Assembly (NCBI RefSeq): GCF_001434575.1
Contig: NZ_AZDA01000003.1
Location: forward strand, 1 to 64,000
From: Loigolactobacillus bifermentans DSM 20003
GTDB lineage: Bacteria > Bacillota > Bacilli > Lactobacillales > Lactobacillaceae
Length of the DNA: 64,000 nt
Direction: 5' to 3'
Position numbers and translations under genes: made by a program. Under the pieces are notes generated by a model, which saw nothing but the letters and a program-made list of their open reading frames with translations, did no database searches and was not told the DNA's origin. This document shows, piece by piece, positions 33,309-42,900 of this stretch (the stretch's first letter is position 1; each line of letters begins with the position of its first letter).

Positions 33309-35654
33309 TTAAGGTGTCCAACCATTCGGCGCCCACCACATGAAATGAAAATGAAATGGCATAGTTGCCGTTGGGCTTTCGGACAACGAATCAACGCCGA
33401 ATGTTGGTGCTGCTCCTGAATAAGTTGTCCAGTTGGCCGTATGATATCCACCATCGCCGATTTCTTGCACAAATGAATTCAAGAATGAGCTAGTTGGCCA
33501 AGGCACATTAGCAGGCAGCGAGAACATTGCCTTATGTGTGACCGTGAAGCCCATAATAGATCCAGTACATGTAATCAGATAGTTCTTGCCAACCTTAACG
33601 ATTCGATATCGTCCAACTTGCGCGACATCTGTGCCAGACCATTTTCCACCATTTAAAAGCGTAATTCCGGCTGTAACCTCACCCGAGTCATACATGTCGG
33701 CCTTTAGCGCCAAGGCGTTTGACATGTTGGTGTTAACCCACTGCTGGGTGGCAACTGCTTGATTGTTAGAATAGACGCCGCCAGGTGCCCAGAAAGCACC
33801 GTTGGTGTCCAGTCGAAACTCTTTTGCCGCTGTATCATTATTTTGAAAATTGGTAATAATTCTGGTAGCAGAATCAGACGCCATGATAAGAGTTTCATCT
33901 TGAACACTAGTAACTGCGGTCAAATTTGAAGGCATTGTTTTACCTACAACATCATTAAGATATGTGAGGGCAGCCTCTCCTGCGCCGACAATTGTTAATC
34001 CGCCGCCGGCTCCGTATACAATTGCATCGCCGTTTGCGTCAGAACCAGCTACAGCAACAATTGGACTCTTTTGCCCATTGCCAACGTCAAATTGCGTAAT
34101 AGCACGTGGTGTCGTGTTTTTTGCCAATGTGGTTTGTGGAGCTTGAGCAAATATCTGCTTGCCTGTAAACGTTTGATTAGCTTCCAACTGAGCAAAACTT
34201 TGCCAAGCAGTCCAAGTACCTGAAATCAATTCGCGAAACTGCGTTCTTCGAGACCCAGAGCTGTACTCTACTAGAAACTGGAATATATCTGCTAATTTCA
34301 AAACCGTTAAGCCTAATGTTCCCGTTGCAAGAGGGCAGTTCTTTAACGTTGGGGTTACCGCAGCAGATGACGAATAAAAGCCAACCGTCTGCACTGCATT
34401 TAAATCAGTATTAGCCGCAATAGCACTTGCCCCAGCGGTCACCTTTCCGTTAGCTGTGCTCTGCGCATTATTGGCGGCTATCTGGGCGTTGCTCGCTGCT
34501 GTCTTATTAGCAGTAATCTGTGACTGTAAGCCCGCATCAGCTGAACTTCTAGCGTTAGTCTCAGCCACAACTGCATTATTGCGCGCCGTGGACTCAGCAG
34601 TAACTGCCGCCTTAGCACTAGCGGCTGCCGAGTTTGCCGCCGTGGTACCAACACCAGCGGCACTAGTTGCTGCACTGGCCGCATAGGACTTAGCCGCCGT
34701 ACTAGTAGCCGCAATCGCCGAGGTATTAGCAGCTACGCTTGAGGCTAGCGACGCGTCTGCTGCCGATCGTGCAGTGACCTCAGTTGTATCAGCTTTAGTC
34801 CTAGCAGCCGCTTCTGCCGCAACAGCCGAATTAGCCGCTGTTGAATTAGCAGTGATTGCGGCTGCCATTGAAGCTGCTGAGCTATTGGCAGCAGATAAAT
34901 ACGTGTTAAATGTCGATTTGTTGTTAGTGATTTGCGTTGCTAACGAAGCAGCTGCTGAGCTTGCCGCAGTGCTATTCGTCGTGTCTGCCGCCGCTCTCGC
35001 CTTAACCTCAGCAGCTAAAGAAGCACTCGCAACACTATCTGCGGCGCTACGAGCCGCTGCCTCACCAATATTAGCCGCAATGGCAGCGGAACTCGCCGCC
35101 GCCACTTTAGAATCCGTGTACGAATTGGCTGCTGCACCTGTATCTTTACCGACCTTGTCTGTGTAGTCATGCAACCGATTATAGTCATCAACCGTTAAGG
35201 TTCCGGCACTATCGACTGTAATGTCCACATGATCGGTATTCGCAATTTTAAAACTACAATTGACCTGTAAGTTAACAGCCTCGTTGCCATCATAGGCATT
35301 CATATACTGGGCCTGATTGGCCTTTAATGCTGCAAAAAGGTGGTCTTTGCCATCAACTGTCGCCAAAATCAAAATGGTATTGAGCTGATAATCAGCCTTG
35401 ACGTTGCTACCGTCTAGCACCAACTCGGTGGCAATCGTCGTTTTATCTTTACGCGTCACATTACTGACGTGACCGTCCTGATTATGGCTAGCACCAGTGA
35501 TTGTTGCATCATCAAGCGTAGCCAACTGGTCGGCGGTATAAACCGTGCTGGACCCGATCACGCGCAAAAATTGCATTTTGGTGTTGTTAACAATGGCCTG
35601 ATTAATCAAATCAGTACCAACCGTTGTCACAGCGCCCTGAAATTTATTAGACAC
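33309..35654 (-). CDS. Phage tail fibre protein
   Basis: The 781-residue protein is the probable receptor-binding fibre. Residues 1-45 (KFQGAVTTVGTDLINQAIVN) resemble tail-collar fibre N-termini that join the baseplate. Residues about 160-440 are an Ala/Ser-rich trimeric coiled coil with repeated ASSAAA, EAAARSAAD and ETNARSSAD blocks. A pyocin-knob-like domain follows (about 445-500, DLNAVQTVGFY to GTWTAWQSF), then a beta-rich C-terminal tip ending in FMWWAPNGW. It lies after the baseplate genes and before the lysis genes. Confidence 0.88.
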   Translation of the reverse strand: MSNKFQGAVTTVGTDLINQAIVNNTKMQFLRVIGSSTVYTADQLATLDDATITGASHNQDGHVSNVTRKDKTTIATELVLDGSNVKADYQLNTILILATVDGKDHLFAALKANQAQYMNAYDGNEAVNLQVNCSFKIANTDHVDITVDSAGTLTVDDYNRLHDYTDKVGKDTGAAANSYTDSKVAAASSAAIAANIGEAAARSAADSVASASLAAEVKARAAADTTNSTAASSAAASLATQITNNKSTFNTYLSAANSSAASMAAAITANSTAANSAVAAEAAARTKADTTEVTARSAADASLASSVAANTSAIAATSTAAKSYAASAATSAAGVGTTAANSAAASAKAAVTAESTARNNAVVAETNARSSADAGLQSQITANKTAASNAQIAANNAQSTANGKVTAGASAIAANTDLNAVQTVGFYSSSAAVTPTLKNCPLATGTLGLTVLKLADIFQFLVEYSSGSRRTQFRELISGTWTAWQSFAQLEANQTFTGKQIFAQAPQTTLAKNTTPRAITQFDVGNGQKSPIVAVAGSDANGDAIVYGAGGGLTIVGAGEAALTYLNDVVGKTMPSNLTAVTSVQDETLIMASDSATRIITNFQNNDTAAKEFRLDTNGAFWAPGGVYSNNQAVATQQWVNTNMSNALALKADMYDSGEVTAGITLLNGGKWSGTDVAQVGRYRIVKVGKNYLITCTGSIMGFTVTHKAMFSLPANVPWPTSSFLNSFVQEIGDGGYHTANWTTYSGAAPTFGVDSLSESPTATMPFHFHFMWWAPNGWTP

Positions 35655-35668
35655 CCAATCACTCCTTT

Positions 35669-36268
35669 CTACTCAAACGGAACTTCATTGTGGTAGATGA
35701 TAGCCGAGTTACTGGCTACAACTGTCTTGACGACAATGCCTGCAACGTCGATAAATTGAAAATAATCAATTCTGACACCGGCAGCTACCACACTTTCAAT
35801 CCGCCTGATCAAGTAATTTTGTTCCCATTCCGTACTGGCAATTTCCAGCGGAATATTGGTAATCCTAATTGCTAATGGCTCTTTTGACATGTCCAATTTA
35901 CTACCGAGCGGGTGGCGTAATGACTCAACTTTAATGCCGTTAACGTCAACACCTAGCGAACTTTGAACAGCTCGCAAAACACCATCTACCGTGGCATCAC
36001 CAGCCCGAATGATAATCTTTGACTTGATCATCACGCGATAAAAAGCGTCATCAGCCTGACCACGTTGCTCGCCGTATTTAAGTCCGAGAGCGTCCAGAGC
36101 CTTACCATTCGCGTTGTCTACACTCCGAAAAGCGTCAACCGTATGGTAGAGGTCGCTCACGTCTTGCAACGAATCAGTAAAGAATCGAATCAGTTTACGA
36201 ATATTGGTACCATACTGGGCCGCAATTGACCCAGGAAACTTTTTGACCATGTCATCAAATAGACTCAT
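35669..36268 (-). CDS. Phage baseplate protein, YmfQ/gp48-like
   Basis: The 199-residue protein begins with a helical segment (LFDDMVKKFPGSIAAQYG, LIRFFTDSLQDVSDLYHTVDAF) followed by the ALDALGLKYGEQRGQADDAFYR motif of Mu gp48/YmfQ-type baseplate wedge proteins. The C-terminal half is beta-rich (RIESVVAAGVRIDYFQFID). It overlaps baseplate J by 4 bases. It likely links the wedge to the tail fibre. Confidence 0.8.
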   Translation of the reverse strand: MSLFDDMVKKFPGSIAAQYGTNIRKLIRFFTDSLQDVSDLYHTVDAFRSVDNANGKALDALGLKYGEQRGQADDAFYRVMIKSKIIIRAGDATVDGVLRAVQSSLGVDVNGIKVESLRHPLGSKLDMSKEPLAIRITNIPLEIASTEWEQNYLIRRIESVVAAGVRIDYFQFIDVAGIVVKTVVASNSAIIYHNEVPFE

Positions 36269-37482
36269 GCGACCACCACCGTATCTGTCGTGATCGTTGC
36301 CCGTTGGATATCAGTCAGCGGAATATCAGCCGCCGTCAAATTATCTTTATCCGTGCCGATTTTAACGTCAGCGACGTCTAAGCCGGTGATATTGTCATAC
36401 AGGTACTTGTATAAATACGAGTAATGGATTGTGCCGCCCATGCCGACAGACCGCACATAATCGACCACGGCTTGCTGAATCTGTGCGTTGCCGTCCAACG
36501 GAAATGCTTCATTTGTGGTAGCTGCCACGCTGGCAAAAATCTGAATCGCTGTCGGCTGATCGTAGTAAACGCTATGCGTGCTACCGCCTATGTCTTTGAC
36601 ATAGACCTCGATTGAGCCATAAGTTTGAATACCCGCAGCAATTGAGTCGAAAATAGCGGCACCAATGTCATCTTGGTTGCCGCCATCTACGTAAATATGG
36701 AGTGTCTTGGCTGGATTACCCGAAGCATCTGTGTCCATGGTGTCATTGACAACGATCTTAGCTGAGCTAACGCCAACCACATCACGGACCGCCGACATAA
36801 CCCCGTTGTAGGGGCTAGACGGCGCTTCCTGACTGGCCTGCTCTAACCGATCGCGTAAGGCGTCATCATCTTCTAGGTCAGCACCACCAGTAATTTTACC
36901 AACTTCAACTAGCAAAACTTCTTCGACTGGCATCAACTGCTGGGCGATATAATCGCCGATTACACCCGGCTTGTTGTAATTGCTTCCCGTGCCATTGGCG
37001 TACAAGACTGTACTGGTACCCAGCCCGATATTTTTGTCATTATACTGTAAGACGCCTTGACCTAAATCACCAGTATCAATTGACGTTTTGCCTTGGTCAG
37101 CTAGAGTAATGTCCTCACTAGTCACATAAATCAGGCCATCATCAGTCTGAAATAGTGTGCCAGCTGGTACCACATACCCAGCAACGCCATAAATCTGCAC
37201 CTCGCCGATTGCTGCTTGTGGTGCTTGCCGTACCAAACCGAGGTTAGCGGCTAGTTGATCGAGTGTGGTTCCCGTAGCAGAATCAGCAAACTGGGACTGA
37301 TACACGAGCTCGGCCAGTTGATAAATTTGGTTGAGAAAAAAAGCAAGAACGCGAATGAAAATGCCGCCCACCGAATTAGGTGCTACGTTAGCATTCTCAC
37401 CAAATAGTTCTTGCCATTTTTGTATTAAAGTCTGAATCAACTCGTCATAAGTTGGTCGTGTAAATCCATTTTCATCAAGCAC
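36265..37482 (-). CDS. Baseplate J-family wedge protein
   Basis: The 405-residue protein matches the P2 gpJ / Mu gp47 / XkdT family: N-terminal LDENGFTRPTYDEL, SVGGIFIRVLAFFLNQIYQLAE, the central ITGGADLEDDDALRDRLEQA signature and a C-terminal GGTIHYSYLYKYLYDNITGL. Such proteins form the baseplate wedge of contractile tails, so this gene is a strong mark that the prophage is a myovirus-type phage. It overlaps the genes on each side by a few bases. Confidence 0.92.
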   Translation of the reverse strand: MLDENGFTRPTYDELIQTLIQKWQELFGENANVAPNSVGGIFIRVLAFFLNQIYQLAELVYQSQFADSATGTTLDQLAANLGLVRQAPQAAIGEVQIYGVAGYVVPAGTLFQTDDGLIYVTSEDITLADQGKTSIDTGDLGQGVLQYNDKNIGLGTSTVLYANGTGSNYNKPGVIGDYIAQQLMPVEEVLLVEVGKITGGADLEDDDALRDRLEQASQEAPSSPYNGVMSAVRDVVGVSSAKIVVNDTMDTDASGNPAKTLHIYVDGGNQDDIGAAIFDSIAAGIQTYGSIEVYVKDIGGSTHSVYYDQPTAIQIFASVAATTNEAFPLDGNAQIQQAVVDYVRSVGMGGTIHYSYLYKYLYDNITGLDVADVKIGTDKDNLTAADIPLTDIQRATITTDTVVVA

Positions 37483-37834
37483 CGATTGCCACCTCCATTC
37501 CGGTTTGAATTGTTTTGTCGATTGTAAAAGAGATTGTCGCGTTTAGATGACGTGATAGATGGTCAAGCTCTAAGTTGACTTCTCCCACTGCTGTAACTCG
37601 TGGGTCTTCGAGCAAAGCGTCTGTAATGGCCCCTGCGGCATAGAGTTCCTTGTAAGAGTCGCCAATCAGATAGTCCCAATCAAGCCCCATTTCAGCATCA
37701 GCAAAAAACTCGCCTTTACGGGTCCGCAGGGTCAGCGCAATGTTCTGTTTGACTTCCTCAACGTCCGAAACGACTGCAATGTCAGCGTCCTCAATTGCTA
37801 AATCTCCGCTACTATCCAGTTTTAAATCAATCAA
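37475..37834 (-). CDS. Baseplate protein, gp25/W-like (DUF2634-type)
   Basis: The 119-residue protein has the gp25-like pattern: EEVKQNIALTLRTRKGEFFADAEMGLDWDYLIG (described, residues 26-58) followed by an ITDALLEDPRV segment and a beta-rich end. These proteins start sheath assembly at the baseplate. It sits between the spike-type protein and baseplate J and overlaps the latter by 8 bases. Confidence 0.85.
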   Translation of the reverse strand: MIDLKLDSSGDLAIEDADIAVVSDVEEVKQNIALTLRTRKGEFFADAEMGLDWDYLIGDSYKELYAAGAITDALLEDPRVTAVGEVNLELDHLSRHLNATISFTIDKTIQTGMEVAIGA

Positions 37835-37835
37835 A

Positions 37836-38183
37836 TTAATACACCTCGATTACAAAAGCATCATTGACGCTATGTGTCCGATCACTAGCTAAATAGTAGT
37901 CTCGGTTACTGCCATCCCAGTTTTCCGTTGATCGGTCTATAAACGTAACCACCACAACGTCACCGATTTTTAACTCATCTCGCAATAATCGGCCGACATG
38001 GACATTTATTAATAATCCTCTCTTATTCCCAGACTGGGTTCTGGCCAGTGGCTGTACATCAACTTTTGAGTGATCCTTATTTTCAAATCTCGTCACGCGG
38101 CAAAGTTGTGCCACATTGGTAACAATGCCAAAATTGCGCATAAGCATTTTAATGAATCGAACATCTTGATCGCGTTTGCTCAT
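37836..38183 (-). CDS. Phage baseplate protein, likely spike/OB-fold type (DUF2577-like)
   Basis: The 115-residue protein follows the hub gene and precedes gp25, the place of the spike or its adaptor. It has an N-terminal helix (RFIKMLMRNFG) and an OB-like beta barrel (VAQLCRVTRFENKDHSKVDVQPL, LKIGDVVVVTFIDRS). This layout is seen in DUF2577 and gp45-like baseplate proteins. It overlaps the hub gene by 4 bases. The exact role is inferred. Confidence 0.7.
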   Translation of the reverse strand: MSKRDQDVRFIKMLMRNFGIVTNVAQLCRVTRFENKDHSKVDVQPLARTQSGNKRGLLINVHVGRLLRDELKIGDVVVVTFIDRSTENWDGSNRDYYLASDRTHSVNDAFVIEVY

Positions 38184-39046
38184 GATTTTTGCACCGCCTC
38201 AATGCTGGTCGTCGGTTGCTCGCCATCAAAACTGTGCTCGCCGCTGATTACCATCACGCCTTGATTGACGTACTGGGTTTTGAGGTGCACATAGGCAAAA
38301 GTGGTTAGATGATAATTTAAAATGCTGTTGGCCGACCAGGCAAAGGCCCCTAATCCGTCGTCGTCGTCATAGTCGGTCCAATCGTCGTCACGGTCCTCAC
38401 GTGTTGGGCTTTCCAGTAGGCCGGTGTTATAGCCAAGCTCGAACGAGTCAGCACCATTACCGTCATAGACGTACCGTAACGTTAATTGACCTCTCAAATA
38501 AAATAGGCTGGTCTTACAATCATCCGCAATCTCGCTTAGTACATCAAACGGGTGATCATCAGCCGTATAGCCGTCATCATAACGTTTATTGTCTTTGAGT
38601 GAGATATAGGTCAGATTGATACCAGCCTTACTAGCAACTGATTTAATGATGTCACTGGCATAAGCACCCTTACCAAATGTCAAGTTAACCTTTTTCATTT
38701 TGGTGTAATCCTGGCCTTCCAAGACCCGCAACACATAGGCCGTGTCGGCGTCCTCTAAGTACGGGATTGTTGTGCGGTAGATCGTGCCTGACATCAGCAG
38801 GCCAACATCTCCGGCATAGCCAGCATATAGAGAAACCTTGTTTCCCTTTTTGATGCGGTTAAAATCGGTCGGATTCATGTTATAAACCGTGATTTCACTG
38901 ATATTCTTCTCGGCTTCGTTTGAAAATGGCACTGTAAAATGGATTTCCAGCCAGTTAGACGTCTTATTGTACTCATAAATCAATTGACCGCTATCGGTAT
39001 CAACAACGACCTTGATGTAAAACTTGTACTGCGGTTTGCTCGCCAT
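38180..39046 (-). CDS. Baseplate hub protein, gpD/XkdQ-like
   Basis: The 288-residue protein resembles tail hub proteins (P2 gpD, T4 gp27, XkdQ). It has an N-terminal beta domain (LEIHFTVPFSNEAEKNISEITVYN), YAGYAGDVGLLMSGTIYRTT and a linker GKGAYASDIIKSVASKAGINL, then an acidic run DDDWTDYDDDDG. The hub joins the tape measure end, tube and spike. It lies between the plug-like gene and the spike gene. Confidence 0.82.
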   Translation of the reverse strand: MASKPQYKFYIKVVVDTDSGQLIYEYNKTSNWLEIHFTVPFSNEAEKNISEITVYNMNPTDFNRIKKGNKVSLYAGYAGDVGLLMSGTIYRTTIPYLEDADTAYVLRVLEGQDYTKMKKVNLTFGKGAYASDIIKSVASKAGINLTYISLKDNKRYDDGYTADDHPFDVLSEIADDCKTSLFYLRGQLTLRYVYDGNGADSFELGYNTGLLESPTREDRDDDWTDYDDDDGLGAFAWSANSILNYHLTTFAYVHLKTQYVNQGVMVISGEHSFDGEQPTTSIEAVQKS

Positions 39047-39057
39047 TTTCTCACCTC

Positions 39058-39390
39058 CTAAACCGTCTCATCAACCAAAGTATCAATGTACAAAAATACC
39101 GTGATACCAAAATTAGCCTTGGCCACAGTGCTCTCCTTACCAGATTCATCCATCGGGATAAGGTCAACAGCTGGGACTCGCGGGTCAACCGATCGGCGCC
39201 AGACACGTTTGCCGTATACCAGTTTTTCGCCCATAATAATTGGCTGAAACTCTGCATCATACAGGTCAATCGTGTAAAAATCGCCGATCTCGTTGTAATT
39301 AATGCCGATATAAACGTCGTCATTGCCAAATGTGGTTTCAAACACAAACGGCGCGTCATAATCTAATTCAAATTTCGAGCGGATAGCCAT
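39058..39390 (-). CDS. Baseplate plug-like protein (Pam3 gp18-type)
   Basis: The 110-residue beta-rich protein has FVFETTFGNDDVYIGINYNE, DFYTIDLYDAEFQPIIMGEKL and the closing FGITVFLYIDTLVDE. This resembles the family named after the cyanophage Pam3 baseplate plug. It overlaps the LysM-like gene upstream by one base and precedes the hub gene. Assignment is by pattern and position. Confidence 0.7.
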   Translation of the reverse strand: MAIRSKFELDYDAPFVFETTFGNDDVYIGINYNEIGDFYTIDLYDAEFQPIIMGEKLVYGKRVWRRSVDPRVPAVDLIPMDESGKESTVAKANFGITVFLYIDTLVDETV

Positions 39391-39953
39391 TAAGCAACCC
39401 TCGCTTTCACACCAATCGGAATACGCCGGTCAGGCCATTTATTCCAATTTCGCAGTGTCTGGATAGGCGTGCCATACTTTTGCCACCAACCCCAGTAGGT
39501 GTTGCCGGCCACAACCGTGACGTACTTGCCAGGGCTTTTTGGCTTGGTTGGCGCCTTAGCACCAACATGTTTCGCTTTGACGAAACTGGTATTAGCAATC
39601 CGAATATTGGTCAATGAGATACTAAACTTAACAGCGTTTGAATAGCCGCCCTCATCATACGTTTTCTCAAGGTGAGAAATAATCAAGTTTGGGTGGTGAA
39701 TCGCACCGTTGTAGCTTAAAATCACGCCTTGTTCCTGCCACGTTAATAGTTGTGTAAATTTGTTATCAACCAGATGCTGATTGCCAGCCATGATTTTGCC
39801 TTCAAAATCCCACGTTTTGCTCTCCCGCTGTGTGTGGTCAATCATGGGCTGACCACGTTGTACGGGGTGCTGAGCAATGATGTTGTCAATCATTTCATGC
39901 TCGGACTCGACAAACAGCTCTAACTTCGTTTTGCCGTCACTTAATACACCCAT
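39390..39953 (-). CDS. Baseplate protein with C-terminal LysM-like domain
   Basis: The 187-residue protein has an N-terminal beta domain with HPVQRGQPMIDHTQRESKTW and ends with VTVVAGNTYWGWWQKYGTPIQTLRNWNKWPDRRIPIG, described here as a LysM-like segment near residues 146-182. In contractile phages a LysM protein between tape measure and hub (XkdP/gp53-like) helps baseplate assembly. The start at 39953 is set by GGAGG 7 bases upstream, 2 bases after the tape measure stop. Confidence 0.8.
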   Translation of the reverse strand: MGVLSDGKTKLELFVESEHEMIDNIIAQHPVQRGQPMIDHTQRESKTWDFEGKIMAGNQHLVDNKFTQLLTWQEQGVILSYNGAIHHPNLIISHLEKTYDEGGYSNAVKFSISLTNIRIANTSFVKAKHVGAKAPTKPKSPGKYVTVVAGNTYWGWWQKYGTPIQTLRNWNKWPDRRIPIGVKARVA

Positions 39954-39955
39954 CT

Positions 39956-42900
39956 CTATGCCTCCAATGTTGGAAAAATTTGTTGCCATTTCTCACCGAT
40001 AGCATTAGCAATCTTGTTCGCCAACTTAGTTGGGTCCCCGTTGCCTTCGCTACCACCAGAAATGTTGATTGTGATATTAAATACCGGCTTCATACTGCCA
40101 CCGGATTTGTGCTGCTTCTTTGGCCGCTCGGTAGTTCCACTGCTTGCCATGTTGCTTTGGGCGGATGGTGTACCACGTTTAAGCCGCGGATACTTCTTTT
40201 TCGTGTCAGTGGCATTCAGTACTTGCGTACCTTCTGGCAGCGACACGTGAAGATTACGCTGTGCAGGGAAAACACCAACTAAACCGTTTGGCAATTTAAA
40301 CGCTTCACGATAATTGGCACCCTGCTGATCGTTAACAACGTACATGCCGGCTTTGACCCCACCGTTATTGGCCCAAGTAGGTGTCCCGCCAGCCAAATGG
40401 TCAAATGCAGCAGGTGCGCCAGGTGATCCAGTTGCAATCTTGCCGGCGCCTTTACCCTTGACATTTACCGTTAAGGTGATTGTCTTGGATTTCAAGGCAG
40501 CGATAGCACTTTGTAATGCGTTGACCTTGCCGACTGCACTTGAGGCAGCGGCCCCAATCTTGCTCATTGACGCAGCAATCCGACTAACTGCTGCTTGTGC
40601 CGTGCTGGCCATTTTGTTAAATGCTGACTGCATTGTTGAGGTGGCCTTAGCCAACCCCGATTTAATCGCCGCAGACACTGCATTCATGCCGCTTGTAACG
40701 GCGGATTTTGTTTGATTCATGCCAGACTTAGCAGCACTAGACAACTTATCAAACTGCGACCGTGCACTGCTGGCTACGTTGCTTAATCCAGATTTGACCG
40801 CACTAGAAATAGCCCGTGCGCCAGATGAGGCGGCGGACTTTGCTTGGTTCATGCTCGATCGTACTGAGCTGGCTAGCTTGGACATAGCCGATTTAGCTGA
40901 GCTGCTGACCTTGGACAGGCCCGACTTGACTGCTGTTGCAATGCCACGCGCACCAGATGAGGCCGCACTTTTAGCTTTGCTCATGGCCGATTTAACGCTA
41001 CTGGCTAGTTTGGACATACTAGATTTTGCAGATGTGCCGACATTTTTAAGACCGGATTTAACTGCCGTTGAGATGCCTTTGGCACCTGACTTAGCCGCTG
41101 ATTTGGCTTTAGTCATCCCAGACTTAACGTCCTTCGATAACGATTTAAAAGCTGTCTTACCAGCCTTGCCAACATTCTTGAGACCCGATTTGACCGCCGT
41201 GGCAATTCCTTTTGATCCAGACTTAGCCGCTGATTTAGCCGACTTCATGCCGGATTTAACATCCTTGGTTAAGCTCTTAAAGGCCGTCTTACCGGTTTTG
41301 CCAACATTTTTGAGGCCAGATTTAACTGACTTCGCAATACCTTTAACACCGGATTTGGCAGCTTTTTGAGCTGTCTTCATGCCGGACTTAACTGATTTAG
41401 ACAAAGCCTTAAAAGATGACTTGCCGGTTTTTCCGACATTCTTCAACCCTGACTTAAGCGATTTAGCTATGCTCTTAGTACCGGATTTAGCAGCCTTAGC
41501 GGCACTCTTCATCCCTGACTTAACGCCTTTACCAAACTTTTTAAAGGCTGACTGAGCAGACTTGTTCATGTTTTTAAATGCCGACTTCTGATCTTTAGCC
41601 ATAGACTTAAGCGCTGACTTTTGTCCTTTGGTTTGAGACTTCAAAGCCTTCTTTAAATCGCTGCTCTGGTTCTTCATGGATTTGAGTGTTTCTTTAGCCG
41701 CATCTTTTTGAGCTTTAACTGAGTCTTTGGCAGCCTTTTTAGCGGCTTTGGAATGCCCTTTGTAAGCCTCTTTACCAGCCTTTTTAATCTTTTCAGACGC
41801 TTCTTTAGCAGACTTCGCCTCAGATTTATGCGCCTTGGATGATTCTTTGGCAGATTTTTTAGCTTTAGAAACGGACTTATTCCCTAATGAAACGCTGTCC
41901 TTATCCGCCTTATTAGCCTTTTTGCTTGCCGAGGTTGATTTTTTCTTATCAGCACTCAATTTACGTTGTGCCTTGGTCAACGCGTCATAATTGTTGGTTG
42001 CTTTTGCCAACTTTTTAGCATTACTTACTGCCTTTTGATCAGCAGTCACACGTTTCTGAGCACTAGCCGCAGACTTCGCATAATACTTAGCGGTATCTTT
42101 AGCGGCCTTAGCTGCATTCTTTTGATAGCTAGCATAGTTGCCGTTATTCAAATCTTGTTCGGCCTGGGCAGCGGAACGTTGAGCGCTCTTACTTTTGATT
42201 GAGCTAGCCTGACCTAATGCCCGGATTTGAGTATTAGCTTGAGCGGTATTCTTGGCGCCTTTATTTTGCACAATCTGTTTTGCCATGGCGGCTTGTTGTA
42301 CGGTAGCTTGTGCTTCTTGCTGGTATGAACTAACTGATCGCGTCTTTTTTGGCTTACTGCCGCCAAATAGACCACCGATTTTGCTACCAAGCCAGTTGCC
42401 AGCTACACCACCGGCAACACTACCGCCGACTGTTCCTAGAGGCCCAAGCAATGAGCCAAGCATACCGCCGGCAATACCGCCAATCGTTGAGCCGGCTGCG
42501 CCGCCGACTTTTTGATGGCGTGCCAGTGAGCCTTTTTGAGTTGTCATAAAAGCACTGGCGACGTCTGCCGCACCCAAAACTGCTTGTAGTGGCCCACCTG
42601 TTTTACCAAATAATTTGCCGGCTTTACCAAAACTAGCGCCAATTTTTCCAATAAAAGAGCCACCAATTTTGGTGGCAATTCCTTGTAATCCTGAGGCGCC
42701 TTTCATAATTACATTTCCGACTTTGCCCATAAGGCCGGACTTTTCGGACATAATCGCGCCTTTGTCAAACATTTTCGTTAGCATACTGGCGTTTTTAAGC
42801 GCACCAGCCGCTGTAATTTCGAGGCCTGAGCCTAATACATTTTTATCCAGCATTGATGGCAACTGTGCACGAGTAAGTGCAGCTTCCTCAGCCGCTTTAC

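Noticed and set aside
34456-35166. Ala-rich plus-strand frames opposite the tail fibre coiled coil
   Set aside because: Shadow frames of GCN codons in the Ala/Ser repeats; no start signals and no recognisable protein features.
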